A DNA stretch of 64,000 nucleotides from Sanghuangporus weigelae. Taxonomy: Eukaryota > Basidiomycota > Agaricomycetes > Hymenochaetales > Hymenochaetaceae. The stretch spans positions 744,001-808,000 of the forward strand of contig CP137321.1 of assembly GCA_033182465.1 (NCBI GenBank), read 5' to 3'. Of this stretch, positions 53,210 through 64,000 are shown piece by piece (position 1 is the first letter of the stretch; every line of letters starts with the position of its first letter). A model generated the notes under the pieces. That model saw nothing but the letters and a program-made list of their open reading frames with translations. It made no database searches and was not told the DNA's origin. The position numbers and the translations under genes were made by a program.

Positions 53210-55933
53210 TCACCGACGCATCAACTTGTAAGTTAAAAACCCGCCGAGACACGCAAAACCGACGAGCCCTCCGATGATCGATACGAACCACGTATAAGTC
53301 TAACAAGGCAAGAGAATATGGAATCAATACGACTGTATGTGAATCAGTAAGTAAAGAAAAAATGACGACTACTAACCGATTTATCATCCTCCCCCGGAAC
53401 ATGCACGTTCATCCCCCAAAGACCAGTGACCAAGTTCATAGGGATGAGTACCGTACCGAGGGCGGTGAGCTTGGAGAGGACGTCGTTGATCTGGTTGTTC
53501 GCATCTGTCATCTCGATGGAGATCTGTGCGAGGTAGTTGGAATGCGAACGCGAGAGGATCTTCTCGTAGTGGTTCAAGTTTTGTGTCATTGTGATTAAGT
53601 GGTCCTGAAGGTGAATGAGAGATAGGTTGAGTAACGGTTGTTTGGTGAAATGTGTATTGTACTTACTTGAATATCGGATAGATATAAGCCCTGCAAAAAG
53701 TTAAGCTCGTAAGAACCAAAATACCAAGAGTTAAACAGAGATTAGACCTACGATATCTGATTTCGGCGCAACACTCCAGTTTTCGTTGCACCGCTTCGCG
53801 AGACCCTTCACGACGTCTGCCTTATTGCCCATTAGTCTAAGGAGGCCCATGACCTTCTTACGACATGTTCCAATTCTAACGTGCAAGATCAATATCGAAT
53901 ATCGTTTATTGACATGTTTTGCTGACGCACCGCCGTAACATATCGCTCTGTTCCGCCTCCTTGAGTATAAGCACCAGCTCATCGATACTATCGACTTCAT
54001 ACTCGATGTTTTGGATGAGCGGGCCAAACGCATCGGTGATGTCGTCGATGAGAGCATACGAGATCCAGTCGGAGGTGACGTTGATGTAGTCCTTGAGCTG
54101 CTTTATTCGCCGTCGGACGTTTTGCGGATGAGGGGTTGGTCGGAAGTGGAACTGAAGTGACCGGACTTTTGTTCAGAATGATGATCCTTTATCCTTCACT
54201 GCGAGTAAGTACTTACGGAAAGTGTTCCTTCTCGGAAGACGATGATGTACATGTTGAGAGGCTCGAGGTAGGTCGGACTGTATGGATCCTGGTCGAAACT
54301 ACGGAAACAAACGAGGTAGTAGTTGCGGAAAAGTTCGATCTTTTCTCGCGTTTCTTCCATTTGGATATCCTCAGTCGTGAGGGGGTGAATGTGGAAGACC
54401 TATACGACCAATAATTTTGATTAGAAAAAAAACTCAAGATTTCAATCAGGAACGGACGGGATTCACCTTACTGAGGAGCTTCATCTCCTCGTCAGTAGGA
54501 GACATCACATCCAACCACCACGCAGATTCTTCCGCATCACCTAGGTTTCTCATGGTACTGTCTCTTAAATTCGACTTTGCTCCATTCTCGCCTCCCGGTT
54601 TCGCCTGTACCGATCCTCTAAGCGGGTCGTCCTTGTCCCCACGAGGGGCAGTGAGCCCAGTGAAGAGATCCGCAAAGGTCTGGCCTTCCGCCGGGAGCTC
54701 ACTGAGGCTCCGAGCGTGAATAGTAGCAGATAATTTATTGGAGTAGAAAGAAAATCGGTACGGTCGGTCGTGTGCGCTTTGACTGTATAATGGAGGAGGC
54801 AAGCGGGACGGTCCGCCGTTGACGTCAGCACCGAACGTCTGCTCGTATGGCGGCACGGCGCTGTACCGATTCGGGTCGGGCATCCCTGGGATGCCGAAGG
54901 ACGGTGGAGGTGCACCGGAGCTGCCCTCGAAGAAGGCAATTTTGCCGCCTTGTCTTCGAGGCCGCGGACGAGGGGTGGTGCTCTGGCTGATTTTGCGCTG
55001 GCGAAGGCGGGCGGCGATGGAGTCAGGAGCAGGAGCGGGAGCGGGGGCTGCAGCTGCTGCATCGGCGGGGACGAAGACGCCCTGCAGACCGGGTCCACCA
55101 GCAGCCTGGTCAGTCTGTTCACCTGCTCGTGGGCCAACAGGGGGATGCGGGATGGGAGCAGCGAAAGACGTAACACGGGAAGAAATACCGGGACGTGGCG
55201 GCGGCTGCAGCCTTCGTCTTTCCTCTGCTACGAATCCGTCCATGAGGCCGAAATTGAAGGAGGACTGGGAGGACTGCAACGTCGCAGGCTGATAGAGCGG
55301 GAGGCCTGTCATGCTCTCGTTCTGCACTGGAGGTCCTATTCCTACTCCCCCTGCTCCTGCTCCTGCTCCTGCCCCAGGCCCCTGCGAGACGAGCAGAGTA
55401 GGGTCGTGTCCCTGACTGAGATGGTGCGCCATGCTGATACCGGCTTCGCTGTTCACATCTACGAGACCTCCATGCGCACCTCCCTCGAACACCTCAAAGT
55501 CGCCAAATCCGGGAGGCAGGAAGGGGAAATGCGGCGAAGTGCCCACGTTCATCGTATCCAATCCGTCGTGTTTCGGGGACGGCTGAGGGATGGCCATGGG
55601 TTGCGTTCCACCGACGCTCACACCGACGCCTCCAGCGGGGCTTAGAGGGCTCCCCACAGCAACGCTCCCACTCCGCGCACGCGAGAGCTGCATGGCAGAA
55701 TCGACATCGAGGGATCGTTGTCTTTCCTGCGCCATGGGGTCGTTCGGGTCGATCGAGCGGACGAGAGTAGGCGAGCGGCGTGGATGGCTGGTGCTGCTGC
55801 TGGTGCCGCCGTCACGGTCGTCACCAGCCGGTCCACCTGCGTTCGCCCGGTGCGGATGCGGATGTGCAAGGTCTATACGGAGCGAGCGGGATGGCGAGGA
55901 GGAGGGCATGTTGCCTGCCGGGGGGGAGGACAT
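53210..55933 (-). CDS. CorA-type magnesium transporter (ALR/MNR2-like)
   Basis: Homopentameric Mg2+ channel of plasma or vacuolar membrane. Seven exons on the minus strand (55933-54467, 54399-54217, 54151-53931, 53875-53752, 53690-53667, 53604-53377, 53299-53210) give 778 residues. The first 480 residues are a long disordered, Pro/Gly/Ala-rich cytosolic head, typical of fungal Alr/Mnr2 proteins. The CorA domain then shows WWLDVMSPTDEEM, VFHIHPLTTEDIQME, FRNYYLVCFRSF, YINVTSDWISYALIDDITD and two closing membrane helices (TALGTVLIPMNLVTGLW, and FVSIIGGLVGFACLGGFL). The selectivity motif GMN is at residues 737-739. One exon is 24 nt. Whether it sits in the plasma membrane or vacuole cannot be told from sequence. 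Confidence 0.92.
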
Positions 55934-56063
55934 GACATGCCTTGAGACAAAGAAAGTAAGTACGAGTACGATTGCCGCGCGGATAATACAAACTCAGAAA
56001 ATACCCCGTAAATTAATATTCCTCTACCGTATTCTAATACAGAGAACAAAAACTGCACAAAAT

Positions 56064-57340
56064 TCACTCAGCGACCGTCCGTCGTCGCACAGGCGTCTCC
56101 TGCTCCGTACTCCGCGACACAAACAATGACGTCGTCGTCGTCGTCGTCGATGACGAAGCACTAGTGGTAGCAGTCGACCTCACATTCTCTCCCCCGACAA
56201 CAGTCCACCCCTCGTCCGGCGTCCGTGGCGAGCCCAAGAACGATGAAGAATGCGCACTAGCAGGCCCCGTACTAGTCCGTTTCGGTGGCGGCCGTAGAGA
56301 CAGGGACGGACCGGGACTAGACAGAGGGTAAGCCGTTTCAAAGGACGTACGCGAGGTGGCGGATGCTGCTGTATATGGATTTTGTCCCGAGTATGACGTT
56401 CTTGGTGTCGACGGTGCCGAGTGGGATGGCGTGTGTGTAACGAGTATCCCGTCTGTTCGATCTCGTCTCCTTCGCAAGAACGGGAACAGATCGAGGATTG
56501 ATTTGAAAAGTGACGAATGGGAAGTCGAGATTACTCGTGAAGGCGCATTCGCCCTCGTCGGAGAGTCGAAGCCTATCAAACCTTTTAAATCAACAAACCA
56601 TAAGTATAAGAGATACATAAACTCACCGTTGGCAGACATAGGCAACGCATTATCATTCGCACTCAAGCTCAAGAACAAGAACAGCGGGACAAACCATACG
56701 CACAACGCAAAGAACGTCGCGATGTCCTGGAACCCAGGCGCCGTTACACCACCCCCATTCCCATGCGCATGAACATTCCCGCGAAACACCCTCTGCGAGC
56801 GCATCGCCTGCACCTCCCTCGAAAGTCTCGAAAAATAGAAGAACCACGCAAAGTGATTGAGGATCGCGAGGATGCAGGACGCGAGGAACGCTGGCGAGGC
56901 GAGGGAGATGAACGGCCAGGTGTGGGAGAAGTTCTGCAGGTAGATGAGGTGTGCGGTAATCGAGAAGAGAGTGTGTAAGACCGGGAGGGAGTCGGTGAAG
57001 TAGAGGAGGATGTGGAGGAGGATGATTGCCTGGCAGTGATCTTCGATAGTTAGCGAGCGCTGTAGCCACTGATGAATAGACGCACGTAGACGGCTCGTGT
57101 CCCTACGGCTTTAGCTGCTCTCGAATGCTCCTCGATGAGCTCTGAGATCCATAGTAATCCACTCGCTACAAAGCTTGATCAGTCTCGTGCCTGCAATTAC
57201 TGTTATCCAAGCCTACCTAGGGAAAGAATAACGAAAGCAGCAGCAGCGACGATTCCGACATAACTACATCCATCCTTTAGTTCCTTGTGCAAACGACCAG
57301 TGAACTAACATGAATACCTGAGTAGATGCAGTAAAGACAT
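56064..57340 (-). CDS. SVP26: SVP26/TEX261-family ER-Golgi cargo adaptor with a long C-terminal tail
   Basis: Svp26 helps package certain Golgi type II membrane enzymes into COPII vesicles. Five exons on the minus strand (57340-57318, 57263-57217, 57165-57086, 57029-56627, 56572-56064) give 353 residues. The membrane core has MSLLHLLSYVG, ASGLLWISELIEEHSRAAK, AIILLHILLYFTDSLPVLHT, LIYLQNFSHTWPFISL, and ATFFALCVWFVPLFLFLSLS, giving four hydrophobic segments. Yeast Svp26 is 228 residues and ends soon after the last one. Here about 170 extra residues follow: Ser/Thr/Pro-rich, then EGWTVVGGENVR near the end. Such tails are common in basidiomycete relatives as far as I recall. The last intron has two in-frame acceptors (56573 or one 9 nt further upstream), so three residues are uncertain. 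Confidence 0.9.
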
Positions 57341-57598
57341 GAAAGGCTACGGACACGCCTCACTTCGTGCACGGACGAGGAACGACAAGTCAATCAACAA
57401 AATGATCGGCAGCAAATCACTTTTCGATCAAACTCTACGGAAGAAAACTGAATTGAATTGAAACTTTGTCGATGGCTCAGGGCAAAAAAGTGCAGTGCAG
57501 AACAATCTTTTGGCCAACGAATGTTTCAAGTATTGAATATGCTGATGCTATTATTACAATGATCTCGATTGTTGTTTCACGTCCACATCCTTCAAGTT

Positions 57599-59299
57599 TC
57601 AAGACAAGAATCCACGTATCGCACCTCCCACTCCCTGGACGTCCAGCCTTAAAGCAAGTAAAGCAGAATCAGTCAGTGTCCAGCAGCTCTTCAATCCACG
57701 ATCAAAATACTCACAAGAACGTATCATGCCCCCAAACGCCCCCCAACTCATAGTATCTCACGTCTGCATTCCCGGCCAGACGTAACGCATCAGCGACCTC
57801 GCGCTGCTGCTCCACAGGGAAGAGGATGTCGCTCTGCACGCCGAGGATGAGCGTCGGCGTGTGCGCGAGGGGCTTGAGGCCGGCTGCAAGCTCGGGGAGG
57901 TAGGGCGGAGGGTTCGTCGGTGGTGGATGCGAGCGCGAGTGCGTTTTCGTTCGTTTGGTGTATTCTGTTGATGGGGAAGATGGTGAGGGGGAAGGAGGGG
58001 ACGATGGGATAAGTCCGAGCTCGCGCAGCGCAGGCTCGGTCATGTCGAACAGGTCCATCGCTTTGGAGATGTAGATGAGCGAGTTGGCGTCGTATTTGAG
58101 GCAGAACTGTTCGCCTTGGTGGTCGAGGTAGGTTTCGATCAGGAAGTCCGGGCACAATAACGGAGTTCGAGGTTTTCTTGAGTTTGGGGAGGTAGAGGTC
58201 GAGCAGCTAGATGGAGCGGAGGAGAACGAGGGTGAGGAGGGTGATGATGTTCGAACTTGCCGCCCGAAACGTTGTTCCCATTCGGGGCCTGAGCGATACG
58301 TTATCGTCGCAATTTCTGGAGAACAAATTATCAGCAGCAATTCGCTTTGGAATAACAGGCGGAACGCACGTCTAGCAAGTTTCATGCCGACATGAGGCGG
58401 GAGTCCGTTATAGTAGAAACCATTATTCCAATTCGGATCCGACATAAGGACTGTATCGCCATTAGCCCTAGTTCAGGATATATCGTGGAGCACTCACCAC
58501 TTCGCTGAGCAAAGCGCATAGCGACGCTACTAGGATTCGTCCGCGCCGTGCCGCTTATACTCACAAGCTTCCCAACTCGCTCAGGGTACAACCACGCTAC
58601 AGCCAAACTCTGCATACCGCCCATCGAGCACCCAACGCTCGCATACAATTTGTCGATCCCAAGGTCATCGAGCAATAGAAACTGTGCCTCGACCATGTCG
58701 AATATCGACAACACGGGGAAGTTGGTTCCATAATGGGTTCGAGTGCGCGGGTCGATGGAAGAGGGACCGGTCGAGCCGTAGCATCCGCCCAGGACGTTAG
58801 TGCAGATGATGAAGAACTGGTTTGTGTCGAGTGCTTTTCCGGGACCGATGAACTTCTCCCACCACCCCTCTGACGGGTTCAGGGCGTTAGACGCGGCATG
58901 GGAGGAGGCCGACAGGCCTGTATGGAGGAGGATGACGTTGTCCTTCGCAGGTGAGAGTGTGCCCCAAGTCTCGTACGCGATTTCGAAGGACGGTAGAGGA
59001 ATATCGGAGTAGACCACGTCGAAGGGCTTGTCATGTTTGAAGATGCGGTATTCTGTCGGCTGTGGGCGTGAATAGGCAGGTTCGGGACCAGTCTCGCATG
59101 GATCGGTTTGGTTCGCATTTTCAGAGGGCCCTTTTTTGGAAGAAGAGGCGGAGTGAAGGATGCGGGATTCGCGAACTGCGTGTGCTTCCACGCACGGGAA
59201 GGAAGGACGTTCTGATGGTTGGATGTACCATCGTTTCCCTAGATAGAAGCGCGGACCTGCGAGAAGAAACCTTCTAAGACTTGTCTGTACGCCGCGCAT
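57599..59299 (-). CDS. MET2: Homoserine O-acetyltransferase
   Basis: Transfers acetyl from acetyl-CoA to homoserine, the committed step toward methionine by direct sulphhydrylation. Four exons on the minus strand (59299-58498, 58450-58370, 58315-57715, 57647-57599) give 510 residues. The alpha/beta-hydrolase fold shows [25 protein letters not shown] (oxyanion region), [14 protein letters not shown], and the nucleophile elbow GCSMGGMQ with Ser225. The remaining triad members are Asp457 in QSDILFP and His491 in GHDTFL. An insert of about 60 residues rich in Ser and Pro around residues 325-345 and again near 400 is not present in bacterial MetX. The first 60 residues are basic and could be a targeting peptide, but fungal Met2 is cytosolic. 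The frame is open upstream without an ATG, so 59299 is the start. Confidence 0.93.
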
Positions 59300-59690
59300 G
59301 GGATGAAAAAACAATGGGTGCAAATGTCTTGTGACTCGATGATCGCTGACACACGTTCATCGGAAGGAAGAGTGCGGAAGTATTTTTGGAATGATTTTCA
59401 TATATATTTACATGTCCACTTCATGACAATCGACAAACTCCCTCGCAGATCACATTTTAACACTGATTAACGACGAATTTAGAATTAACCACTGGCCAAA
59501 CTACCTGTAAGGACTGGCTCTCGCGAGCGCGCGACATACACGTGTACTTTACTCAAGGGCGAATGCATTCCTTTCATCACCTCATTACCTACATTCACCA
59601 CTCGGTTGCACACCTCGCTTCCCTCGTCGATCGCCCTGGCAGCGGCACATCGACAGATAGGAACTACAAGAAGTATTTGCGAGCGAACAC
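59300..59690. other. Divergent promoter region, MET2 / histidine-rich protein gene
   Basis: 391 bp between divergent genes. Because the first exon of the right-hand gene is uncertain, part of this interval may be transcribed leader. Confidence 0.45.
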
Positions 59691-62600
59691 ATGGTACACG
59701 ACGAGGTGGAGGTTCTGAGACACTCGGATAGAGTCCATCGCCGTAAATCAGACGTTCAAGGAAAGGTGAGCGGCTGTGTTCAGCATTCTCTATTATTATT
59801 GTTCGGCTTATTGTTTCGTTTCGTTTCAATGCAAATGTAAATCCCCTAAGCTGTACAACTTCCTGAACAGATCAGCACAGTCCTTGACTCGCTCGAACTC
59901 GCAGAGCGGTCCGTCGCGTCGCGCGAAAGACAAGATCGTGTCCGATGATAGGGATTCGCCTCGAGCGTCGCATGCGACTTCGTCGCGTCTGCTTGTCGTT
60001 AGCTCCGGCAATGCATCGGAAACGAGTACACAGAGCAGGTTGCCTTCTTCCGCTCGTACCTCTCGTTCCGCTGCTAGCACTGGGAACGGCGCCGCTACTT
60101 CCGGCGGTGGACTACCATCTCGCAAGTCTTCGTCTCCGCCTTTGACTCCTCTGGGTCAACATAACCAGACCCTCTCGATCCCGCCTCAGTCCAAGACTCC
60201 GACCATCGCTTATACATACAATACTCCGCCGCAAACTCCGGCGAGATCCAGGAAATACTCGAATCCATCCTCGCCGAACTCGATAACAGGCGGAAGGGAT
60301 TTACTTCTAAACAGACCCCTCGCCCGTCCGATCACGCCGTCAAACTCGTCATCTGGCAAAAAGCTGTTCGGGATTTCACTTCCTTCGCCTACGCATCGGA
60401 AAGCATCATTACTAGAAGTCGAGGAAGAGACTCCGAAACGACAGTCGGGGCATAAACTACGTTCGGGATCAGGCTCTTCGAACGAGCCGTTATTGCATGA
60501 CCGCTCTCCTTCCAACGATAGCGGCCGGACCGGAAGCATACCACGACCGAGTACGATCACGCCACGACCGAACAACAACAATAATAGGACATCAGAAGAT
60601 AGGACAACGACAACGCCTTTACCGACACCCTCGTCTTCGCTCCCACGATCGACACGGTCAGCCGTATCTCGCGAGGACCAACCGCCAGCGTCGCCGACGA
60701 CTACGAGTTCGAGACGAGGCACACCGAGACTTGATTTCTGGAGATCTCTAACCCCGCGAGCGCCATCTTCGCAGGGAGATAGGGAGAAGGAGAAAGGGAA
60801 GCAGCGAGCTGGGACGCCTGACGCTTCAACTCAAAGAGCAATTGAGAAACAACAGGAACTGGTGTCCCCGCAACCGAGAGCAGCACCTGCGGCCTTCCTC
60901 CCTCGGTTCCAACGCACGTCTGCTACGCCAAGGAAAGGGGAAGAAAACGAGGCACCGAATACGGTTCGTCTAGACTCGTTCATGTCGGATTCGCTACCTG
61001 TTCCACAGGACGCTATGAAGACGCCGCTCGCTCAGGCTGACAACGGTCGAGCTGGGCTGACTCGCCAGCCTGCGTTCGCCGCTCAGACAGCTAGTACGGA
61101 CTTACCACGTTCACCGCGTACACCTGCTCCGGAGCGTCAAAAGGCATCCGCCGCGCAAGCGTTGGGCATCCAGCGCTCCAACTCCGCCCCGGGCTCGCGG
61201 GGCCGCCTCTCCCCCTGCCTCCGAATACCATCGCCCAAATTCCTCACGAGGGAGAGGTCGAGAAGTAAAGACAAAGACTGGGATAAGGAGAAGGAGAAGG
61301 AGAAGGAAAGAGAGAAGGGGATGATGGGTTCTGAGAAGAGGAAGGTTACGCCTGAGAGTGTTGGTGCGCCGATTTTGAGGGAGCCGCGGACGTATGTGCA
61401 TGCACACGGTCATAGCCATGCCCACGTCCATGGAGTCGCTGGAAATGCCGGTGCCGGTGGAGGTGCTGTGAACGAGAAGGGAGGGATAGGGGGGTTGAAA
61501 GCACCCAAGGCGAGCTTGGTGCAGTTACGTCGTGCAGCTCACGGGACGTTCGACTTTGAGAGACCCGGCTCGCGTACGAGCTCAAAGAGCGGGCAGTCGG
61601 AATCCCGAGGAACGCGTAGCGACGACGAGAGGGAAAAGGAAAATGAAAAGGAGACGGAAGCGAATGATATAGGTGTAAGACGGATGTTCGGAGCATTGGG
61701 AAGATCTGCGTCTGCGCGACCTCCGGATATTTCTGCGCGAACGAAGTTGAAAGCATCCAGCCCCGTCCCGCCGCTCCCGACAGCGCCATCGAGAATGAGA
61801 TCGAAACCGCATAGTCCGCCTCCTCCGGCGTTCCCGCGTACACGGAGTCCTCTCACGGCGGCGCATAACGCTGCGCCTGGATCAACGGCGCATTCTCATT
61901 CTCATGCTCATTCGCACTCCCACTCACATGCGACGCATATCGACGACAGCGCGCTCCCTCGGCTCTCGAGCAGCAGCGCGCGGCGGAACAGTAGCAGTAA
62001 CCAACATTTCCGCACACCTGGATATAGTACAGGAGGGGTATATCGTCCTCCGACGTCCTTACCGCATTTTTCGTTCGAGCCTGCCGTGTCGCGGGTACCT
62101 TCTCCGCCGAGTGTGCCGCCGAAACCGGTGAGAGACGCGGGAGGGCAGTATGTGGATACGAGGACGGGGCTGATCATGTACGCTCACGCACCGCCTGCTT
62201 CGCCGGAGTCTAGGAGTCCTAAGAGCCCCAAGAGCCCGACCGGGAAGATGGTGACGGGGGCGGATGACAAGACGAGGAGTGCTGCTGCTACTGGGAGACG
62301 CACGCCCGCAGTGGGAACAGGTGCTGCGAATGCGAACGGACATGCGAATCCCAATGCGACGTCGACGCCGAACGGGATCCCGCAAAGGGAGCTTGAGGAG
62401 GCGACGGCGGTTATCACCCAGTTCAAGAGCGCGCTTGACGAAGCTGGGTTCGCTACGCTTCAGAAATGTGAGTGCATTCTTCGATTCTTTTCTCTCTTCC
62501 TCTCTCCTCCAGTTTCGTTCATTCATTGACGTGTTAAATATCTCGTCCCTCCTTTCCATTTCTGCTTTACCTTTCCCTCCCGACCTGTGCGTTCAGATGT

Positions 62601-62763
62601 CCGCCGGTACGACGCGAAGATCATCCCTCTGGACGGCGCAGCAGGCCTCCTAGCGCGCGTGCAGCGCCTACTCGACACCTCCGCCCCTCGAGTGGACGAG
62701 CGCCGAAAACGACAGCTATACGAGAGCTTCGTCCGTGTCGTCCGAGTGAGCCAGGTCAGCTAA
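59691..62763 (+). CDS. Unrecognised disordered protein with His-rich repeats and a conserved-looking C-terminus
   Basis: I do not recognise this gene. Proposed exons 59691-59765, 59881-62467 and 62597-62763 give 942 residues. Only the last two are secure; the first uses a consensus GTGAGC donor but an unusually long 115-nt intron, and other start exons are possible. Most of the protein is Ser/Pro/Thr/Arg-rich and disordered. Two short His-rich runs occur, HGHSHAHVHG (about residue 537) and HSHSHAHSHSHSHATHID (about 705), with a charged DKDWDKEKEKEKERE patch before the first. The final 80 residues look folded: TAVITQFKSALDEAGFATLQ, then YDAKIIPLDGAAGLLARVQR and KRQLYESFVRVVRVS, which suggests a helical interaction module. 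His-rich stretches could bind metal, but that is speculative. Confidence 0.62.
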
Positions 62764-63455
62764 CCTACTTCGCTATCTATTCTTTTTTTCGTTCGTTCGA
62801 TTTCTTTGTATTCTTGGGTTTATCGTCCAGACTGGTCCCTGCGTGTCTGGTTATTTGTCTCCATCTCTATTTTCTTTGTTCTCTTTCGTTTCGTTTCATT
62901 CCACTTTTCTTTGCTTTTGCATTCCACGGTATTTATTGAATTTATACGCTATCTACATACGTTTCATCCTTACGTCCTCGTCCACGCTAGTACTACGTCC
63001 CTCCCGCTCTCGTACGGATTTCTTACGGATTTGACGACTGCCTTTTTTCTACGATTCGTCCTCGTCTCGCTTTTCGATACTCGTGTTTCTCTTCTAATTT
63101 CTCGTTTAGTTTTCTTACGCTTTCCATCCCGTTAATGTCTCGCGCAATGTTTTATAATGTTATCCCAATGTCGCTGCAATGTCGTTTTCGAGTCGATCAC
63201 GCATGGAAGTTTGTCTGTTTAGATTCGTAGTAATGTCAGTATCGATGTCGATGATGGAATTGGTCTATAGTGAACGTGGCTGATAGCGCAATTGAGAGAT
63301 CCAGAAGCAGGTACATAATGCGATTTATTATTGTTACAAAAACGACATCAAGATGCAGCGTACAAGCGAAATATCAAGCAAGAAAAGAGACAAGACACGT
63401 CCGACCAGAGAAGAGCACCTCTATCACTCAGACCCACGGAAGGCGAATAAAGAAA
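62764..63455. other. Convergent intergenic region, T-rich
   Basis: 692 bp of T- and TTTCG-rich sequence in the 3' flank of the His-rich protein gene and of DID2. No coding frame resembles a protein. Confidence 0.5.
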
Positions 63456-64000
63456 TCATGAAGCCGGTCTTAGGGCCCTCAAGCGCTCAGCAAGCTTCGT
63501 ATCCTCCTCTTTGAGTTTCTCGCCCGGAGTGAGGTCCGCAACGGTCCCTTCGAGGGTCTTCGACCCCATCTCGTGTTGGATCTCGATGTTGGCTTCTTCG
63601 GCGACTTGTTGCATGAGCAGGTCGACTTGGTCTTGTGGAGTCGAGACGGCTGTTGTGCTTGACATGGTATCCTCCATGTAGGATGTCTGTACGTCTAGGT
63701 CGGAGAATTGGGATTCGAATTTGTCCATGACGAGGGAGATCTGAATAGCGAGTGAATTGTTATTAAGATCCAAATCGCAGCCAGAAAATGAGAAAGAGGG
63801 ATGGGATGAGGCATACCTTCTCGATGTTCATGCTATCCATAGCTTTGTCCATGCCTTTGACGACGGAAGTCATGTTGCCCGTTACCTGGCGCATCGTCAC
63901 CGCGGTCTCTACGCGGCTGCTGACTGCATCGATACGGCTTGCCAGCCGTAACAAGTTAAGAGCCTCACTCTTCTTTCGGATGGCGTTCTGTGCGTAGATG
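63456..64000 (-). CDS. DID2: ESCRT-III accessory protein DID2/VPS46 (CHMP1), 5' end cut by the window
   Basis: Did2 recruits the Vps4 ATPase to ESCRT-III polymers on endosomes. The two visible exons (64000-63817, truncated at the edge, and 63740-63456) encode the last 156 complete codons. Blocks typical of CHMP1 are [74 protein letters not shown] and [14 protein letters not shown], which run through the core helices. The carboxy end [13 protein letters not shown] is the MIT-interacting motif that binds Vps4. About 50 N-terminal residues and one or more exons lie beyond position 64000. The intron of 76 nt is GT-AG. Confidence 0.92.

Noticed and set aside
54565-55645. Long frames on both strands over the CorA N-terminus (up to 231 codons)
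   Set aside because: They are shadows of the GC-rich, Pro/Gly/Ala-biased disordered head of the transporter.

Overview
The window is nuclear DNA of a filamentous basidiomycete, most likely an Agaricomycete; I cannot name the genus. The evidence is gene structure (about 124 introns that I could place, mostly 41-70 nt, with CTAAC/CTAAT-like branch sites close to the acceptor), dense packing of mostly single-copy eukaryotic genes on both strands, and protein families such as Mdm34 (ERMES), Orm, Svp26, an Up-regulated-During-Septation protein and a secreted sedolisin. I found no operons, rRNA, CRISPR arrays or recognisable transposons. Exon models were built by hand from reading frames, splice sites and remembered family conservation; no alignment was run.

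Layout. 1-14 kb: a Barentsz/CASC3-like protein, TFIIB (SUA7), RRS1, TIP41, a dynein light intermediate chain, an unrecognised disordered protein and a Tls1/C9orf78-type protein. 14-24 kb: a looser stretch with a secreted HNH-type nuclease, a secreted 14-exon sedolisin protease, eIF3m, a 76-residue protein that is only a double-stranded-RNA-binding domain, and two gene-poor intervals of 1.2 and 1.7 kb. 24-35.6 kb: a STIMATE/YPL162C-type membrane protein, SEC18/NSF, a DUF2009 (UPF0652) protein, PP1 inhibitor-2 (GLC8), cytosolic methylenetetrahydrofolate dehydrogenase (MTD1) and an ORMDL protein. 35.8-46 kb: a virilizer-like m6A-writer subunit, MDM34, an intron-containing tRNA-Arg(UCU) and a coiled-coil septation protein. 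46-64 kb: a 1,941-residue KDM5/JARID1 histone demethylase, a CorA Mg2+ transporter, SVP26, homoserine O-acetyltransferase (MET2), a histidine-rich disordered protein and, cut by the right edge, the ESCRT-III protein DID2/CHMP1.

The genes form no single pathway. Themes recur: transcription and RNA (TFIIB, KDM5, virilizer, Barentsz, Tls1, dsRBD, eIF3m, RRS1), secretory and endosomal traffic (SEC18, SVP26, DID2, ORMDL), TOR/phosphatase signalling (TIP41, GLC8) and one-carbon/methionine metabolism (MTD1, MET2). Several pairs are divergent across about 200-475 bp (TIP41/DLIC, STIMATE/SEC18, DUF2009/GLC8, ORM/virilizer, sedolisin/eIF3m), so shared promoters are likely. Several convergent pairs end within 65-160 bp of each other.

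Oddities worth a look: an apparent one-base frameshift in a conserved part of TFIIB, an unusual number of GC-AG introns (four firm, one ambiguous), very small exons (7, 10, 11, 18, 20, 21 and 24 nt), a splice choice in GLC8 that would switch between full-length and truncated protein, and the miniature dsRBD gene.
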